From contig JAFGIS010000500.1 of the NCBI GenBank assembly GCA_016929495.1, forward strand, positions 1 to 43,373: a stretch of 43,373 nucleotides of DNA, in the 5' to 3' direction. The DNA is from Polyangiaceae bacterium. GTDB lineage: Bacteria; Myxococcota_A; Polyangia; Polyangiales; Polyangiaceae. The notes beneath the pieces were generated by a model. It was given only the letters and a program-made list of their open reading frames with translations, searched no databases and was not told the DNA's origin. The translations under genes and the position numbers were made by a program. The first letter of the stretch is position 1; every line of letters begins with the position of its first letter. Positions 16,787 to 25,321 of this stretch are shown here, one piece after another.

Positions 16787-19423
16787 ATGCAACTACCTCG
16801 CACGAGACCGGCGCACTGCTCGGTCTGCCTTCTGCGCCAGATCGAGCACGCTCGGTGGCTCGCTCGGATCGCCCTGCTGGCCCTGGTCGCCGTCGCTCTG
16901 TCCACGGGCTGCGCTGCCAAGGGTGGTCCGAACTTGCTCGCGGGACTTCGCCCCGTGCGCTCGCAAGGCGTTCCGAACCAAGCGCGCATCACGGACAGCG
17001 TGCGAGCTCCGGAAGGAGAGGATTGGGAGAGCAGCGTCAGCGCGGCGTTCAGCTCGCCACAGGCGTTCGTCGAGTATGACCTGGGCCAACGCAAACCTAT
17101 CGACGCCGCCTACGTGCAGGGGGACAACAACGACGAGTACGTGCTCGAGGGCTCCGACGACGGCACCCACTTCCGCGTGCTCTGGGTGGCCCCGGTACTG
17201 CGCGAGCCGGGGCTTCGCGCGCGGTCGGCGGAAGGCTTGGGCGCTTCGGCGCGCTACCTCCGGATCTCCGTGCGCGGGGGAGACCGTCGCTTCGCCCTCA
17301 GTGAAGTCCAGGTCTACTCCGGGGGCATCGGTTCTCTGAGCTCGTCGATGCGCGAACGCTCAGGGGTGCCGACGCCGGTCATGATCCGCAGCAAGGTGCT
17401 GATCCTGCTGTTGTGCTTCGGCGTGTGGTTGGCCGTCACGCGCCGCCAGTCGTCGTGGATCTGGGCCGTCGCGGCAGCTGCGCTGCCCGTGTGGGCAGCG
17501 AGCTCGCTCTACAAGGAAGTGGCTGACGCATGGCCCATCCCGGGGCGCGAGGTCGCGTTCGTACGTGCCGCGGCAGCGGCGCTGGCGGGGCTCGCCATCC
17601 TGCGCGAGCTCATCGCGCGTCGGGTCTACCCAGCGCATCGCGGCGTGGTGCTGACCACGCTGGGCATTTCGGCGATCGCAGGTTTCATGGCGTTCTTCAA
17701 CCTGGGTCATCCGCAGTTCGAGGATAGGAAGGCGAAAGAACCGCTCTTCGTCCACAACTTCGACATGCGAGTCTACTACCCGGTAGCGAAGTACTTCAAG
17801 GAGCTCCGCTACGACGGGCTCTACAAGGCGAGTGTCGCCGCGTATGTGGACGACGTTCCGGGTGTCACCCTCGATTCGCTGCGCAACGTCGAGCTCAGGG
17901 ATCTTCGCAATCACCGCATGTCTCGTCTGGACGATAGCCAAGTTCGCGCCGAGGTCGAGGCCATGCCGCAGCGCTTCTCGCCCGAACGCTGGCAGGCATT
18001 CAAGGCCGACATGCGCTACTTCCGAGAGACCATGGGGTTGGGGGACTACCTTGGCACCATGCATGATCACGGCGCCAACGCTACGCCCGTATGGCTGGCC
18101 ATTGCCCACTTGGTATTCGCCCACACCACCGCGAGCAACACGACGTTGACGCTCACGGGGCTACTCGATCCGCTCCTGCTTCTCGTTGCCCTGATGGCCA
18201 TCGGACGAACGTACGGCCTTCGAACGATGCTCGTGTCGATGGTCGTCTTTGGCGCGAATGACTACTACATGTTCGGCTCGAACTGGGGTGGAGCCACCCT
18301 ACGCCACGACTGGATGGCCTATTTGGCCTTGGGTCTGTGTGCGCTCAAAGTCGAGCGCTGGGTGCTCGGCGGCGCCCTCCTCGCGCTCTCCGCGGCGATA
18401 CGCGCGTTCCCCGTCGTGGCGCTGGCTACGTTGGCCATCCCGGTAGGTTGGTGGCTTTGGGATCGCTGGCTGGTCCAGCGACGCTTGCCACGTCTGAACA
18501 AGCTTCTGCGTGAGCAACGCCCCGTTCTGCTGACCGCAGCGGGTGCCGCGGCGTGCGCTCTGGTCGTGTGGCTCGGTTCATCGCTGCTGTTCTCGTTCGA
18601 CGCCTGGACCGAGTGGCTCGCCAAGGTGAGCCTGCTCGACAGGGATCCTCATGTGAATCACATCAGCCTGCGTGGCCTGGTTGCGGGCTCCGATCATCTG
18701 CAGCTCAGAGTCCTTCACCAACGGATTGGCTTGTTCGCCGCACTGATTGCGGTGTCGGTCGTCGCTATCGTCTTCGCTTCGCGCCGCAAGCCGCTCGACC
18801 AGGTGGCGACGCTCGGGACCCTTCTCATCCCCATCGCCTTCAACCCAGCCAACTATTACATTCACTTCATATTCGTGCTCCCAATCCTGGCCCTGGAGCG
18901 GCCACGACCGGAAGCGTCTTCCGGCAGGCCTGCGCTCAGCGGCTACGACGGCTGGCTCTGGGGCGTGCTGCTGGTGGCGTGCGCAGCGCAGTACTGGGAG
19001 ACCCTGGTGAGTGATCTGGATCTGCATTTCCAGATCGGGACGGTCCTTCTGTTCACGACGTTCACGGCCTTGCTCACCCTCGTTCTCTCCCGGGACATGT
19101 CCAAGATTCTGCCGTCACTGGCCGCGGGATCGCTCCCTGGTGACCCGGGGCACAAGCCTCGTTCGCGAGGGCGCGCACCCAGCCCGGAGTCGAAAGCAGC
19201 ACCGCCCGACGGCACACAGGCGGCGACACCGGGCGAGGCCACCGACGATCCCGGCCGCGCCAACGCGCCTGTCTCCGAGCCCCACTCGACTGCACCAGCG
19301 GCGGCCCCGCCCTCGGAGGCTGAGTCGCCTCCGAGCAACGCCGCACACGACGCAGAGCCAGAGCCCGACCCCGCGCAGGCCCGGAGCCGGACGTCGCAGG
19401 ACCCCTCGACACCGAAGAGCTAG
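16787..19423 (+). CDS. discoidin-domain multi-pass membrane protein, GT87-like
   Basis: The 878-residue protein has an N-terminal hydrophobic leader (about 25-45, ending LSTGCAAKGG). A discoidin/F5-8C-like domain follows (about 75-185; YDLGQRKPID, QGDNNDEYVLEGSDDGTHF, ARYLRISV, ALSEVQVYS). Then about ten hydrophobic segments lie between residues 200 and 770, including FNPANYYIHFIFVLPILAL, and resemble GT-C fold (GT87/DUF2029) polyprenyl-phosphate-sugar transferases. The last 95 residues are Pro/Ala/Ser-rich and probably disordered. It may transfer sugars at the outer face of the inner membrane. The discoidin part would be periplasmic and could bind glycan. The ATG at 16787 has GGAG about 8 bases upstream. 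No acidic catalytic residue could be assigned with confidence. Confidence 0.7.
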   Translation: MQLPRTRPAHCSVCLLRQIEHARWLARIALLALVAVALSTGCAAKGGPNLLAGLRPVRSQGVPNQARITDSVRAPEGEDWESSVSAAFSSPQAFVEYDLGQRKPIDAAYVQGDNNDEYVLEGSDDGTHFRVLWVAPVLREPGLRARSAEGLGASARYLRISVRGGDRRFALSEVQVYSGGIGSLSSSMRERSGVPTPVMIRSKVLILLLCFGVWLAVTRRQSSWIWAVAAAALPVWAASSLYKEVADAWPIPGREVAFVRAAAAALAGLAILRELIARRVYPAHRGVVLTTLGISAIAGFMAFFNLGHPQFEDRKAKEPLFVHNFDMRVYYPVAKYFKELRYDGLYKASVAAYVDDVPGVTLDSLRNVELRDLRNHRMSRLDDSQVRAEVEAMPQRFSPERWQAFKADMRYFRETMGLGDYLGTMHDHGANATPVWLAIAHLVFAHTTASNTTLTLTGLLDPLLLLVALMAIGRTYGLRTMLVSMVVFGANDYYMFGSNWGGATLRHDWMAYLALGLCALKVERWVLGGALLALSAAIRAFPVVALATLAIPVGWWLWDRWLVQRRLPRLNKLLREQRPVLLTAAGAAACALVVWLGSSLLFSFDAWTEWLAKVSLLDRDPHVNHISLRGLVAGSDHLQLRVLHQRIGLFAALIAVSVVAIVFASRRKPLDQVATLGTLLIPIAFNPANYYIHFIFVLPILALERPRPEASSGRPALSGYDGWLWGVLLVACAAQYWETLVSDLDLHFQIGTVLLFTTFTALLTLVLSRDMSKILPSLAAGSLPGDPGHKPRSRGRAPSPESKAAPPDGTQAATPGEATDDPGRANAPVSEPHSTAPAAAPPSEAESPPSNAAHDAEPEPDPAQARSRTSQDPSTPKS

Positions 19424-19504
19424 TTGTGCTGGCCGGGTCTGGCCGACTTGGGCCCGCACACCTGCTTGCCTCGCCGCCCGTGCTCTGATAGGAGTATCGG
19501 TTCG

Positions 19505-20743
19505 ATGGCAAGCCAATCACCCATTTCCGCCAACGTCGACAACCTGTTGAAGCGCGGCGTCGTCTTGCCCTGTCCGGCGTCCGTCGAGGTGGACGACGCC
19601 GTGGATCCCAATCGGATCGCTCCCGGAGTCATTGTGCACGCTGGCTCCAGGATATCCGGCAAGTCGACCTCTATCGGGCCCGGCAGCGAAATCGGCGCGG
19701 AGGCCCCTGCTACTATCGAGAACTGTCAGCTCGGCTCCCGAGTTCAGCTGAAGGGCGGCTACTACTCCGGTGCCACCTTCCTCGACGGCGCCAACATGGG
19801 CAGCGCTGCGCACATCCGACCAGGCACGCTGCTCGAGGAGGAAGCCAACGGCGCACACGCCGTGGGATTCAAGCAGACGGTCTTTCTCTCGTTCGTGACG
19901 GCGGGCAGCCTGATCAACTTCTGCGACGCATTGATGGCCGGTGGTACGAGCCGCAAGAACCACAGTGAGATCGGTTCCTCCTACATCCATTTCAACTACA
20001 CGCCGCATCAAGACAAGGCGACTCCGTCCCTGATCGGCGATGTTCCGCGCGGCGTGATGCTCGATCGCGAGGCCATCTTCCTGGGCGGGCAAGGCGCACT
20101 GGTCGGGCCTGTTCGCATCGCCTACGGTACCATCATCCCCGCCGGCACGATCTGCCGGCAGGACATTCTCGAGGAGAATCTGCTCTTTGGCGCCCCGCCC
20201 TCGGCGCCGCAGGCACCGCGGCCCTTCCGCGCGGGCGCCTATCGGGCAGTCAATCGCATCGTCAGCAACAACGTCAACTACATCGGCAACCTTCGTGCAC
20301 TGCAGACCTGGTACCTGCACGTACGCAAGCGGCTTATGTGCGGCGACACGTTCGGCGAGGCCGCCTACCAGGGGGCGCTGACGCAGCTCGACTCTGTGCT
20401 TGACGAGCGCATCAAGCGTCTGAAGGAAATCGCGGACCGAATGCCGCGTTCCCTCGAGCTGGCCCGCACCGAAAAGGGGCTTGCCCTGCCGCCCGCGCTC
20501 GAGGCCCAGCAGAAGGCACTGCTCGAGCGCTGGCCAGCCATGGCGACGGCCCTGAAGCAGGGGCCCCCGGCGGAGACTGGGGCGCGCGCCCGCGACACCT
20601 TTTTGGCTGTCTGGGAGCAGATCCCCGCTGGAACTCCGCACACGAAGGCCGTCGCGCAGCTCGGCGCCGAGGCGCGGACCGCCGGCACAGCCTGGCTCCA
20701 GTCCGTCGTCGATTCGACAACAGAGCTCTGGACCAACGTCTGA
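19505..20743 (+). CDS. left-handed beta-helix (GlmU C-domain-like) protein
   Basis: The 412-residue protein carries hexapeptide-repeat turns over about residues 30-250 (for example IAPGVIVHAGSRISGKSTSIGPGSEIG, and VGPVRIAYGTIIPAGTICRQDI). The segment NHSEIGSSYIHFNYTPHQDKA parallels the GlmU acetyltransferase region, where NH and NYDG mark the active site. The last 150 residues are helical. There is no N-terminal uridyltransferase (nucleotidyltransferase) domain, so it may be a stand-alone N-acetyltransferase or binding protein for glucosamine-1-P. It lies 15 bases upstream of glmM in the same direction, and the downstream cluster is all amino-sugar metabolism. AGGAG lies 10 bases before the ATG at 19505. 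Confidence 0.75.
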   Translation: MASQSPISANVDNLLKRGVVLPCPASVEVDDAVDPNRIAPGVIVHAGSRISGKSTSIGPGSEIGAEAPATIENCQLGSRVQLKGGYYSGATFLDGANMGSAAHIRPGTLLEEEANGAHAVGFKQTVFLSFVTAGSLINFCDALMAGGTSRKNHSEIGSSYIHFNYTPHQDKATPSLIGDVPRGVMLDREAIFLGGQGALVGPVRIAYGTIIPAGTICRQDILEENLLFGAPPSAPQAPRPFRAGAYRAVNRIVSNNVNYIGNLRALQTWYLHVRKRLMCGDTFGEAAYQGALTQLDSVLDERIKRLKEIADRMPRSLELARTEKGLALPPALEAQQKALLERWPAMATALKQGPPAETGARARDTFLAVWEQIPAGTPHTKAVAQLGAEARTAGTAWLQSVVDSTTELWTNV

Positions 20744-20758
20744 CAGGGAGAACTCGGA

Positions 20759-22111
20759 ATGGCTAGATTATTCGGAACCGACGGCGTACGAGGCGTGGCC
20801 AACGTAGCGCCCATGACTGCAGAAATGGCGCTGGAGATCGGCCGTGCAGTGGCCTATGTCTGCAAGCGGCATCCCCATCGGCGGCACCAGATCCTGATTG
20901 GCAAGGACACGCGTGTCAGCGGCTACATGCTCGAAACCGCCCTCACGGCCGGGATCTGCTCGATGGGCGTCGACGTTCTGCTCGTGGGGCCCATGCCAAC
21001 GCCTGGGGTCGCCTTCATCACGCGCAGCATGCGCGCCGACGCGGGCGTGGTCATCTCGGCGTCGCACAATCCGTACCAAGACAACGGCATCAAGATCTTC
21101 TCACGAGACGGGTTCAAGCTGCCGGACGCGGAGGAAGACGAGATCGAGCAGCTCATCTCGACGGGGCGAATTCGGGACATCAGGCCCACGGCGGACGAAA
21201 TCGGCAAAGCCAGGCGCATTGACGACGCCGCGGGTCGCTACATCGTCTTCTGCAAGGACACGTTCCCGGAGGACCTGACGCTCGAAGGCATGAAGACCGT
21301 CCTCGACTGCGCCAATGGCGCGACCTACGCGATTGCCCCTCTCGTGTTCGCGGAGCTCGGGGCCGATGTCACCGTCCTGCACGCCAGCCCAAACGGCACC
21401 AACATCAACGCTCGCTGCGGATCTCAGCACACCGAGGACCTTCGAGCCAAGGTGCTCGAGCTCCAAGCCGACGTCGGCTTGGCCTTCGACGGCGACGGCG
21501 ACCGCCTCATTGCGGTGGACGAGCGAGGCGAAGAGATCACGGGGGACCACGTCATGGCCCTGTGCGCCAAGATGTACAAGGACCAGGGGTTGTTGAGGAA
21601 CAACCTCGTCGTTGCGACGGTGATGAGCAATTTCGGGTTCACGGTCGGCATACGGCAGCTAGGAATCGAGCAGGGGACGTCCAAGGTAGGCGACCGCTAC
21701 GTGCTCGAAATGATGCAGGAGAGAGATGCGGTCCTCGGGGGCGAAGCGTCGGGCCACGTCATCTTCTTGGATCATCACACGACCGGCGATGGCATCATCA
21801 CCGGACTGCAGACAGTGGCGGCCATGCGTCGGTACGGCAAGCCGCTCTCGGAGTTGGCGAAGGTCATGACCATGACGCCCCAGAAGACCATCAACGTGGA
21901 TGTCAAGACCCAGCCACCCATCGATCAAATCGGGGCACTCCAACAGGCAATCAAGACGGCGGAAGCGGAATTGGGCGATAGGGGCAGAGTGCTCATCCGC
22001 TATTCGGGTACGCAGTCGATGTGTCGCGTCATGGTCGAGGGACCCACGGAGGAGATGACCAGCCGTCTCGCCGCAGGCCTTGCCGACATCGTCAAGACGT
22101 CGATCGGTTGA
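20759..22111 (+). CDS. glmM: phosphoglucosamine mutase GlmM
   Basis: GlmM converts glucosamine-6-P to glucosamine-1-P for UDP-GlcNAc synthesis. At 450 residues the length is standard. The phosphoserine is S102 in VVISASHNPYQDNGIKIF, the Mg2+ site is D244-G-D246-G-D248-R, the sugar loop is GGEASGH, and the C-terminal phosphate-binding segment is RYSGTQSMCRVMVEG. The last differs from the usual RxSGTEP-type sequence by having TQS, which may alter phosphate contacts. The ATG is preceded by GGGAG, and it follows the beta-helix gene by 15 bases, so the two are probably one operon. Confidence 0.96.
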   Translation: MARLFGTDGVRGVANVAPMTAEMALEIGRAVAYVCKRHPHRRHQILIGKDTRVSGYMLETALTAGICSMGVDVLLVGPMPTPGVAFITRSMRADAGVVISASHNPYQDNGIKIFSRDGFKLPDAEEDEIEQLISTGRIRDIRPTADEIGKARRIDDAAGRYIVFCKDTFPEDLTLEGMKTVLDCANGATYAIAPLVFAELGADVTVLHASPNGTNINARCGSQHTEDLRAKVLELQADVGLAFDGDGDRLIAVDERGEEITGDHVMALCAKMYKDQGLLRNNLVVATVMSNFGFTVGIRQLGIEQGTSKVGDRYVLEMMQERDAVLGGEASGHVIFLDHHTTGDGIITGLQTVAAMRRYGKPLSELAKVMTMTPQKTINVDVKTQPPIDQIGALQQAIKTAEAELGDRGRVLIRYSGTQSMCRVMVEGPTEEMTSRLAAGLADIVKTSIG

Positions 22112-22145
22112 GGCAGATCCGGTGTCATGGCGGGCGGCTCGCACC

Positions 22146-22162
22146 CGGAGTGTACTACTCCG
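22146..22162. repeat. 6-bp hairpin after glmM
   Basis: CGGAGT (22146-22151) and ACTCCG (22157-22162) pair perfectly around a 5-base loop. Confidence 0.6.
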
Positions 22163-22199
22163 ATGGCAGTCGAATAGCAGCTGACCGCGAACGGGGTGA

Positions 22200-22218
22200 T
22201 TCTCCCCGGCGGGGAGAA
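22200..22218. repeat. 8-bp perfect hairpin in the leader
   Basis: TTCTCCCC (22200-22207) and GGGGAGAA (22211-22218) pair around GGC. The right arm resembles a ribosome-binding sequence, so the left arm could mask it, but no start codon follows closely. Confidence 0.7.
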
Positions 22219-22411
22219 ACGTGCCGCTTCCGGCCTGGGGCCCCCAATGCGCGTGCTGGGGACCTGAGTGCGGGGGCGGCGCCAGTGTCGGTTTTCGTCA
22301 ATGGAACGGATACGCTCGCGACCGGCACACTGCGCTGACGGCCCATGGAACGACAGTTGCTTGCGCGCTCGCCCTGGTAGCTATCCAGCTCCGAAAAAAG
22401 CGAGAAATGGC

Positions 22412-23440
22412 ATGGCGCTCGAAATCCTGATTGCGCGTGACTTCGACCACATGAGCGAAGTGGCCGGGCGACTCCTGGTGATGGACGTGAAGGATACCCT
22501 TGCCAAGAAAAAGAGGTATGTCCTGGGGCTTGCAACGGGCAACACCCCCACCGGCGTGTACAAACATGTGGCGAAGGCCGCCAACGCGGGCGAGTTCGAC
22601 TCATCCAAGGTATCGAGTTTCAACTTGGACGAGTATGTCGGGCTCCCCGGGGAGAACGCCCAGCAGCGTGCGCTGCATCCGGAAAGCTACTCCTACTTCA
22701 TGGTGCAGGAGCTGTTCGCGTTGCTCCGAAAGAAGTTCGCGGAGACCAGCGTGCCCTGGGGAACCCTGATCGACCAGGCTCGGCTACTCGCCGAGATGGA
22801 GAGCCATGCCAGCGACTTCGTTCTCCTGGGACGTGACGCGGGCAAGGCGATCTCTATCGCTGCCGCCGCGCGCTCGGAGTATCTCTCCTGGATTCGCGAC
22901 GAGATTCTCGCTGCGTACGAACACAAGATCAAGAAGGCCGGCGGGATCGATCTCCACGTGGTCGGCGTGGGGCAGAAGGGCCACATCGGGTTCCACGAGG
23001 CTGGGATCCCCTTCGAGGGCAACCGCATGCTCTTGGTCCAGCTCGACGCCAACACGGTCGACAACGCCGTGAGGGACGGCCATTTCGCGACCCAGGAGCA
23101 GAGCCCTCGGTACGCCGTTTCCATGGGAACCACGCTGATCTTCGAGGCACGAACGGTCATGCTCCTGGCGAACGGAACCAGAAAGTCCGAAACGCTCCTG
23201 CGCGCTCTGCTCGAAGAGCCCGACTGCACAGTGCCTGTCTCCTACGGGCAACGCTACGCGCAACAGGGCGGCAAGCTCATCTGCGTTCTGGACAAGGCCG
23301 CTGCAGCCGGCGTGCTCGCGAACGCCGATGCGATCAGGCGCCGGGGTGCCCGGATCCAGGACATGAGCGCCGAGGCGGCATCCATCAGAGTCGAGAAGCT
23401 CCTGTTCTTCCGCGACCCCGCCAGCTCGTTGATGGGCTGA
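22412..23440 (+). CDS. NagB-like glucosamine-6-P deaminase-family protein
   Basis: NagB interconverts glucosamine-6-P with fructose-6-P plus ammonia. The 342-residue protein keeps GLATGNTPTGVY (phosphate loop), D73 in NLDEYVGLP, and GVGQKGHIGFHEAG. In E. coli NagB the last motif is GVGNDGHIAFNEP with catalytic D141, H143 and E148. Here H191 and E196 are kept, but the Asp position is K189. An insertion of about 38 residues lies between the HPESY segment and the GVG motif, making it longer than NagB (266). The change argues for altered catalysis or a sensing role. It lies downstream of glmM and upstream of the yvcK-type gene and glmS. The start is ATG 22412 with only a weak GAG site. Confidence 0.82.
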   Translation: MALEILIARDFDHMSEVAGRLLVMDVKDTLAKKKRYVLGLATGNTPTGVYKHVAKAANAGEFDSSKVSSFNLDEYVGLPGENAQQRALHPESYSYFMVQELFALLRKKFAETSVPWGTLIDQARLLAEMESHASDFVLLGRDAGKAISIAAAARSEYLSWIRDEILAAYEHKIKKAGGIDLHVVGVGQKGHIGFHEAGIPFEGNRMLLVQLDANTVDNAVRDGHFATQEQSPRYAVSMGTTLIFEARTVMLLANGTRKSETLLRALLEEPDCTVPVSYGQRYAQQGGKLICVLDKAAAAGVLANADAIRRRGARIQDMSAEAASIRVEKLLFFRDPASSLMG

Positions 23441-23696
23441 GCAGCGGCAGGAGGGACGCTTCCGGAGGCTGCGACAGGACCCTTCCGAACGCGAGGGGAC
23501 CGCACAACCTCGGCTGCAGCGCGGTCTTCTCCTGGCGCGTCGCTGACCGGTCGCGGCGAACCGTCACGAGCCGTGATTGAACGGCTGGCCGGCAACGGAT
23601 CTGAGTCGCTGTGCCACGTCACGGGACCAGAGGCGACGTCACGCGGTCCGTGAGACCATGAGACGTGGCCCAAGATCGATGCTAGGCAGCCATGGT

Positions 23697-24755
23697 ATGG
23701 ATGCGGGTACGCCCAGGCGGCGGGCGGCGTCCCAGCGAGGCGATTGGCTTCCACGGGTCGTCACGCTGGGCGGCGGACACGGTCAGGCTGCCCTGCTAGC
23801 CGCTCTCCGTCAGCTCAGAGTGGAGATCAGCGCGGTCGTCTCGGTGGCAGACGACGGTGGGCACTCCGGCCAGCTTCGGACACTTGCTCGGATCCCTCCT
23901 CCAGGCGACCTCCGCCGCTGCCTGACCGCTCTGGCCAGACGCAAGGAGCTGGCGGCCCGTTTCGAGCATCGCGTGCCTACCTTGGCGGGGCCCGCGCGGT
24001 GCGACGGAAACCTGGTCTTGGCCATGGCCCGGGAACGGCTTGGATCCCTGCAGGCCGCGGTCGACTGGGCAGCGCATCTGCTCGATGCCGAAGGGAGGGT
24101 TCTCCCTGTGGCTGAGAGCGGGGGGGTTCTGGTGGTCTGCGATGCCGAAGGACGGGTGTTGTCGGGCCAATCCCACATCCAGGCGGTAGCCAACGCGCCG
24201 CTAGTGGCTTCGGTGCACGGCACGTCTTCGACCAACTCCGAAGCGGTCGCTGCCATCCACGCAGCCGACTTGCTCCTGCTAGGTCCGGGCAGCTTCTTTA
24301 CGAGCACCCTGGCGGCCGTGGCCACGGCCGGGATCGCGCGGGCCTGCGTGGAGTCCGGCGGAGGCTGCTGCTTCGTAGCGAACCTGGTTGGCGAGGGCGA
24401 CCAGACGCCCAACTGGCCCCTCGAACGCTACGTCCGGATCCTGCGGGACCACCTGACGATCGGCAGCCTTGGCGGCGACCTGCACATCGAGGTGCTTGCG
24501 AACCATGCATCTGGCTTCTCGAGCTGGACGCTCGAGGATGGAACGTCAGTGTATGGATCGGAGCTCGCCGCACCAGGTGCCGTCGTGCACGATCCCGACC
24601 GCGTAGCACGAGCACTGACGCACTGGTTCGGGTTCCAGCGTCGCTCCCCAGAAGGCCCCGAAGAAACGCATTGTTCGGCGGACGAGCTTTTCGCCCGGGA
24701 GCTCGCGCTCGCGGTAGCCAGGTTCGGCTCCGAGCCCCCCGTGGTGCACGAGTAG
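23697..24755 (+). CDS. YvcK / GlmR (CofD-like, UPF0052) family protein
   Basis: YvcK proteins bind UDP-GlcNAc. B. subtilis GlmR (YvcK) is reported to stimulate GlmS. This 352-residue member opens with VVTLGGGHGQAALLAALRQL, then VVSVADDGGHSGQLR and IPPPGDLRRCLTALA. The usual forms are GGGTG and DDGGSSG, so both Thr/Ser positions are His here. CDGNLVLAMARERLG and LLLGPGSFFTSTLAAVATAGI follow, matching the family order. In-frame ATGs at 23577-23679 and 23697 compete; 23697 was chosen as the nearest to the conserved fold, with AGG upstream, so the N-terminus is uncertain. Its TAG stop opens a copy of the palindromic repeat. Its place between the NagB-like gene and glmS suggests control of hexosamine synthesis. 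Confidence 0.85.
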   Translation: MDAGTPRRRAASQRGDWLPRVVTLGGGHGQAALLAALRQLRVEISAVVSVADDGGHSGQLRTLARIPPPGDLRRCLTALARRKELAARFEHRVPTLAGPARCDGNLVLAMARERLGSLQAAVDWAAHLLDAEGRVLPVAESGGVLVVCDAEGRVLSGQSHIQAVANAPLVASVHGTSSTNSEAVAAIHAADLLLLGPGSFFTSTLAAVATAGIARACVESGGGCCFVANLVGEGDQTPNWPLERYVRILRDHLTIGSLGGDLHIEVLANHASGFSSWTLEDGTSVYGSELAAPGAVVHDPDRVARALTHWFGFQRRSPEGPEETHCSADELFARELALAVARFGSEPPVVHE

Positions 24756-24780
24756 TGCCCTGCCTCCAAGACAGGCCACC
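24753..24780. repeat. palindromic repeat, copy B, starting at the yvcK stop
   Basis: TAGTGCCCTG (24753-24762) is followed by CCTCCAAGACAGGCCACC. The arms GCCCTGCCT and AGACAGGCC match the consensus arms with one change each. The TAG is the stop codon of the yvcK-type gene. Confidence 0.75.
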
Positions 24781-25006
24781 GAAGAAAGGAACCCCCGGTC
24801 TGGCTCGGAGGCGTTCGCCGTAGGATTCGGCGGCTCCGTCCGTTTCTCTCGTCCAACGGCGCCACGAGAGCAGCGCGTGTTCCGGCTGGCCGACACGATT
24901 GACCTCCCAACGGGCTATCGCGCCTGGACTCCACAAGGAGTCGCTGTTTGCCCGATTTCGGACAAACGACGTGACTTGCCGAGCGAACCTGCCATGGTTG
25001 CGAACC

Positions 25007-25273
25007 ATGCTGGATCCCCTGCGCCAAGCCCGGGAGCGACTCGAGCGGCTGTTGGGGTTGGCCCCAGCCCAGGCAAGACGGGCCATTTCCGAAACCCTGG
25101 ATTGTCTGAGGCAGGGGGTCGATGAGTACATCGCTGCACGACACAGGGAGCTCCAGGAGCTAGGCATCCACAATCCGGTCATCTTCGAAAAGATCGCGCA
25201 GGAGCTCGCGGTCTTGCGATTCGCTGCGCCGACGCTGAGCGCGCGGCAGATCCGGCGGCGCATCTATGGCTGA
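25007..25273 (+). CDS. small helical protein of unknown function before glmS
   Basis: The 88-residue product is mostly charged amphipathic helix (LRQARERLERLLGLAPAQARRAISETLD, then VDEYIAARHRELQELG) and ends with APTLSARQIRRRIYG. No family was recognised. It ends 48 bases before glmS and runs in the same direction, so it may be co-transcribed and linked to GlmS or the YvcK-type protein. The start is uncertain: the ATG at 25007 lacks a clear ribosome site, and the frame continues upstream to a TTG at 24899. Its codon pattern is GC-rich, like its neighbours. Confidence 0.55.
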   Translation: MLDPLRQARERLERLLGLAPAQARRAISETLDCLRQGVDEYIAARHRELQELGIHNPVIFEKIAQELAVLRFAAPTLSARQIRRRIYG

Positions 25274-25321
25274 GCGCTTGCGCTGGCCGACAGCGCCGTC
25301 GAACAGAGGGAGACGAAAACG

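Larger units (their letters stand above)
22112..22411. other. leader-like spacer before the NagB-like gene
   Basis: About 300 bases with no gene. It contains two perfect hairpins (22146-22162 and 22200-22218). Neither is followed by a T-run. It breaks the otherwise close spacing of the amino-sugar genes and may hold a promoter or an RNA leader. Confidence 0.5.

Noticed and set aside
25274..25321. Possible glmS ribozyme before glmS.
   Set aside because: The gap to the upstream gene is only 48 bases and shows no ribozyme-like fold or core.
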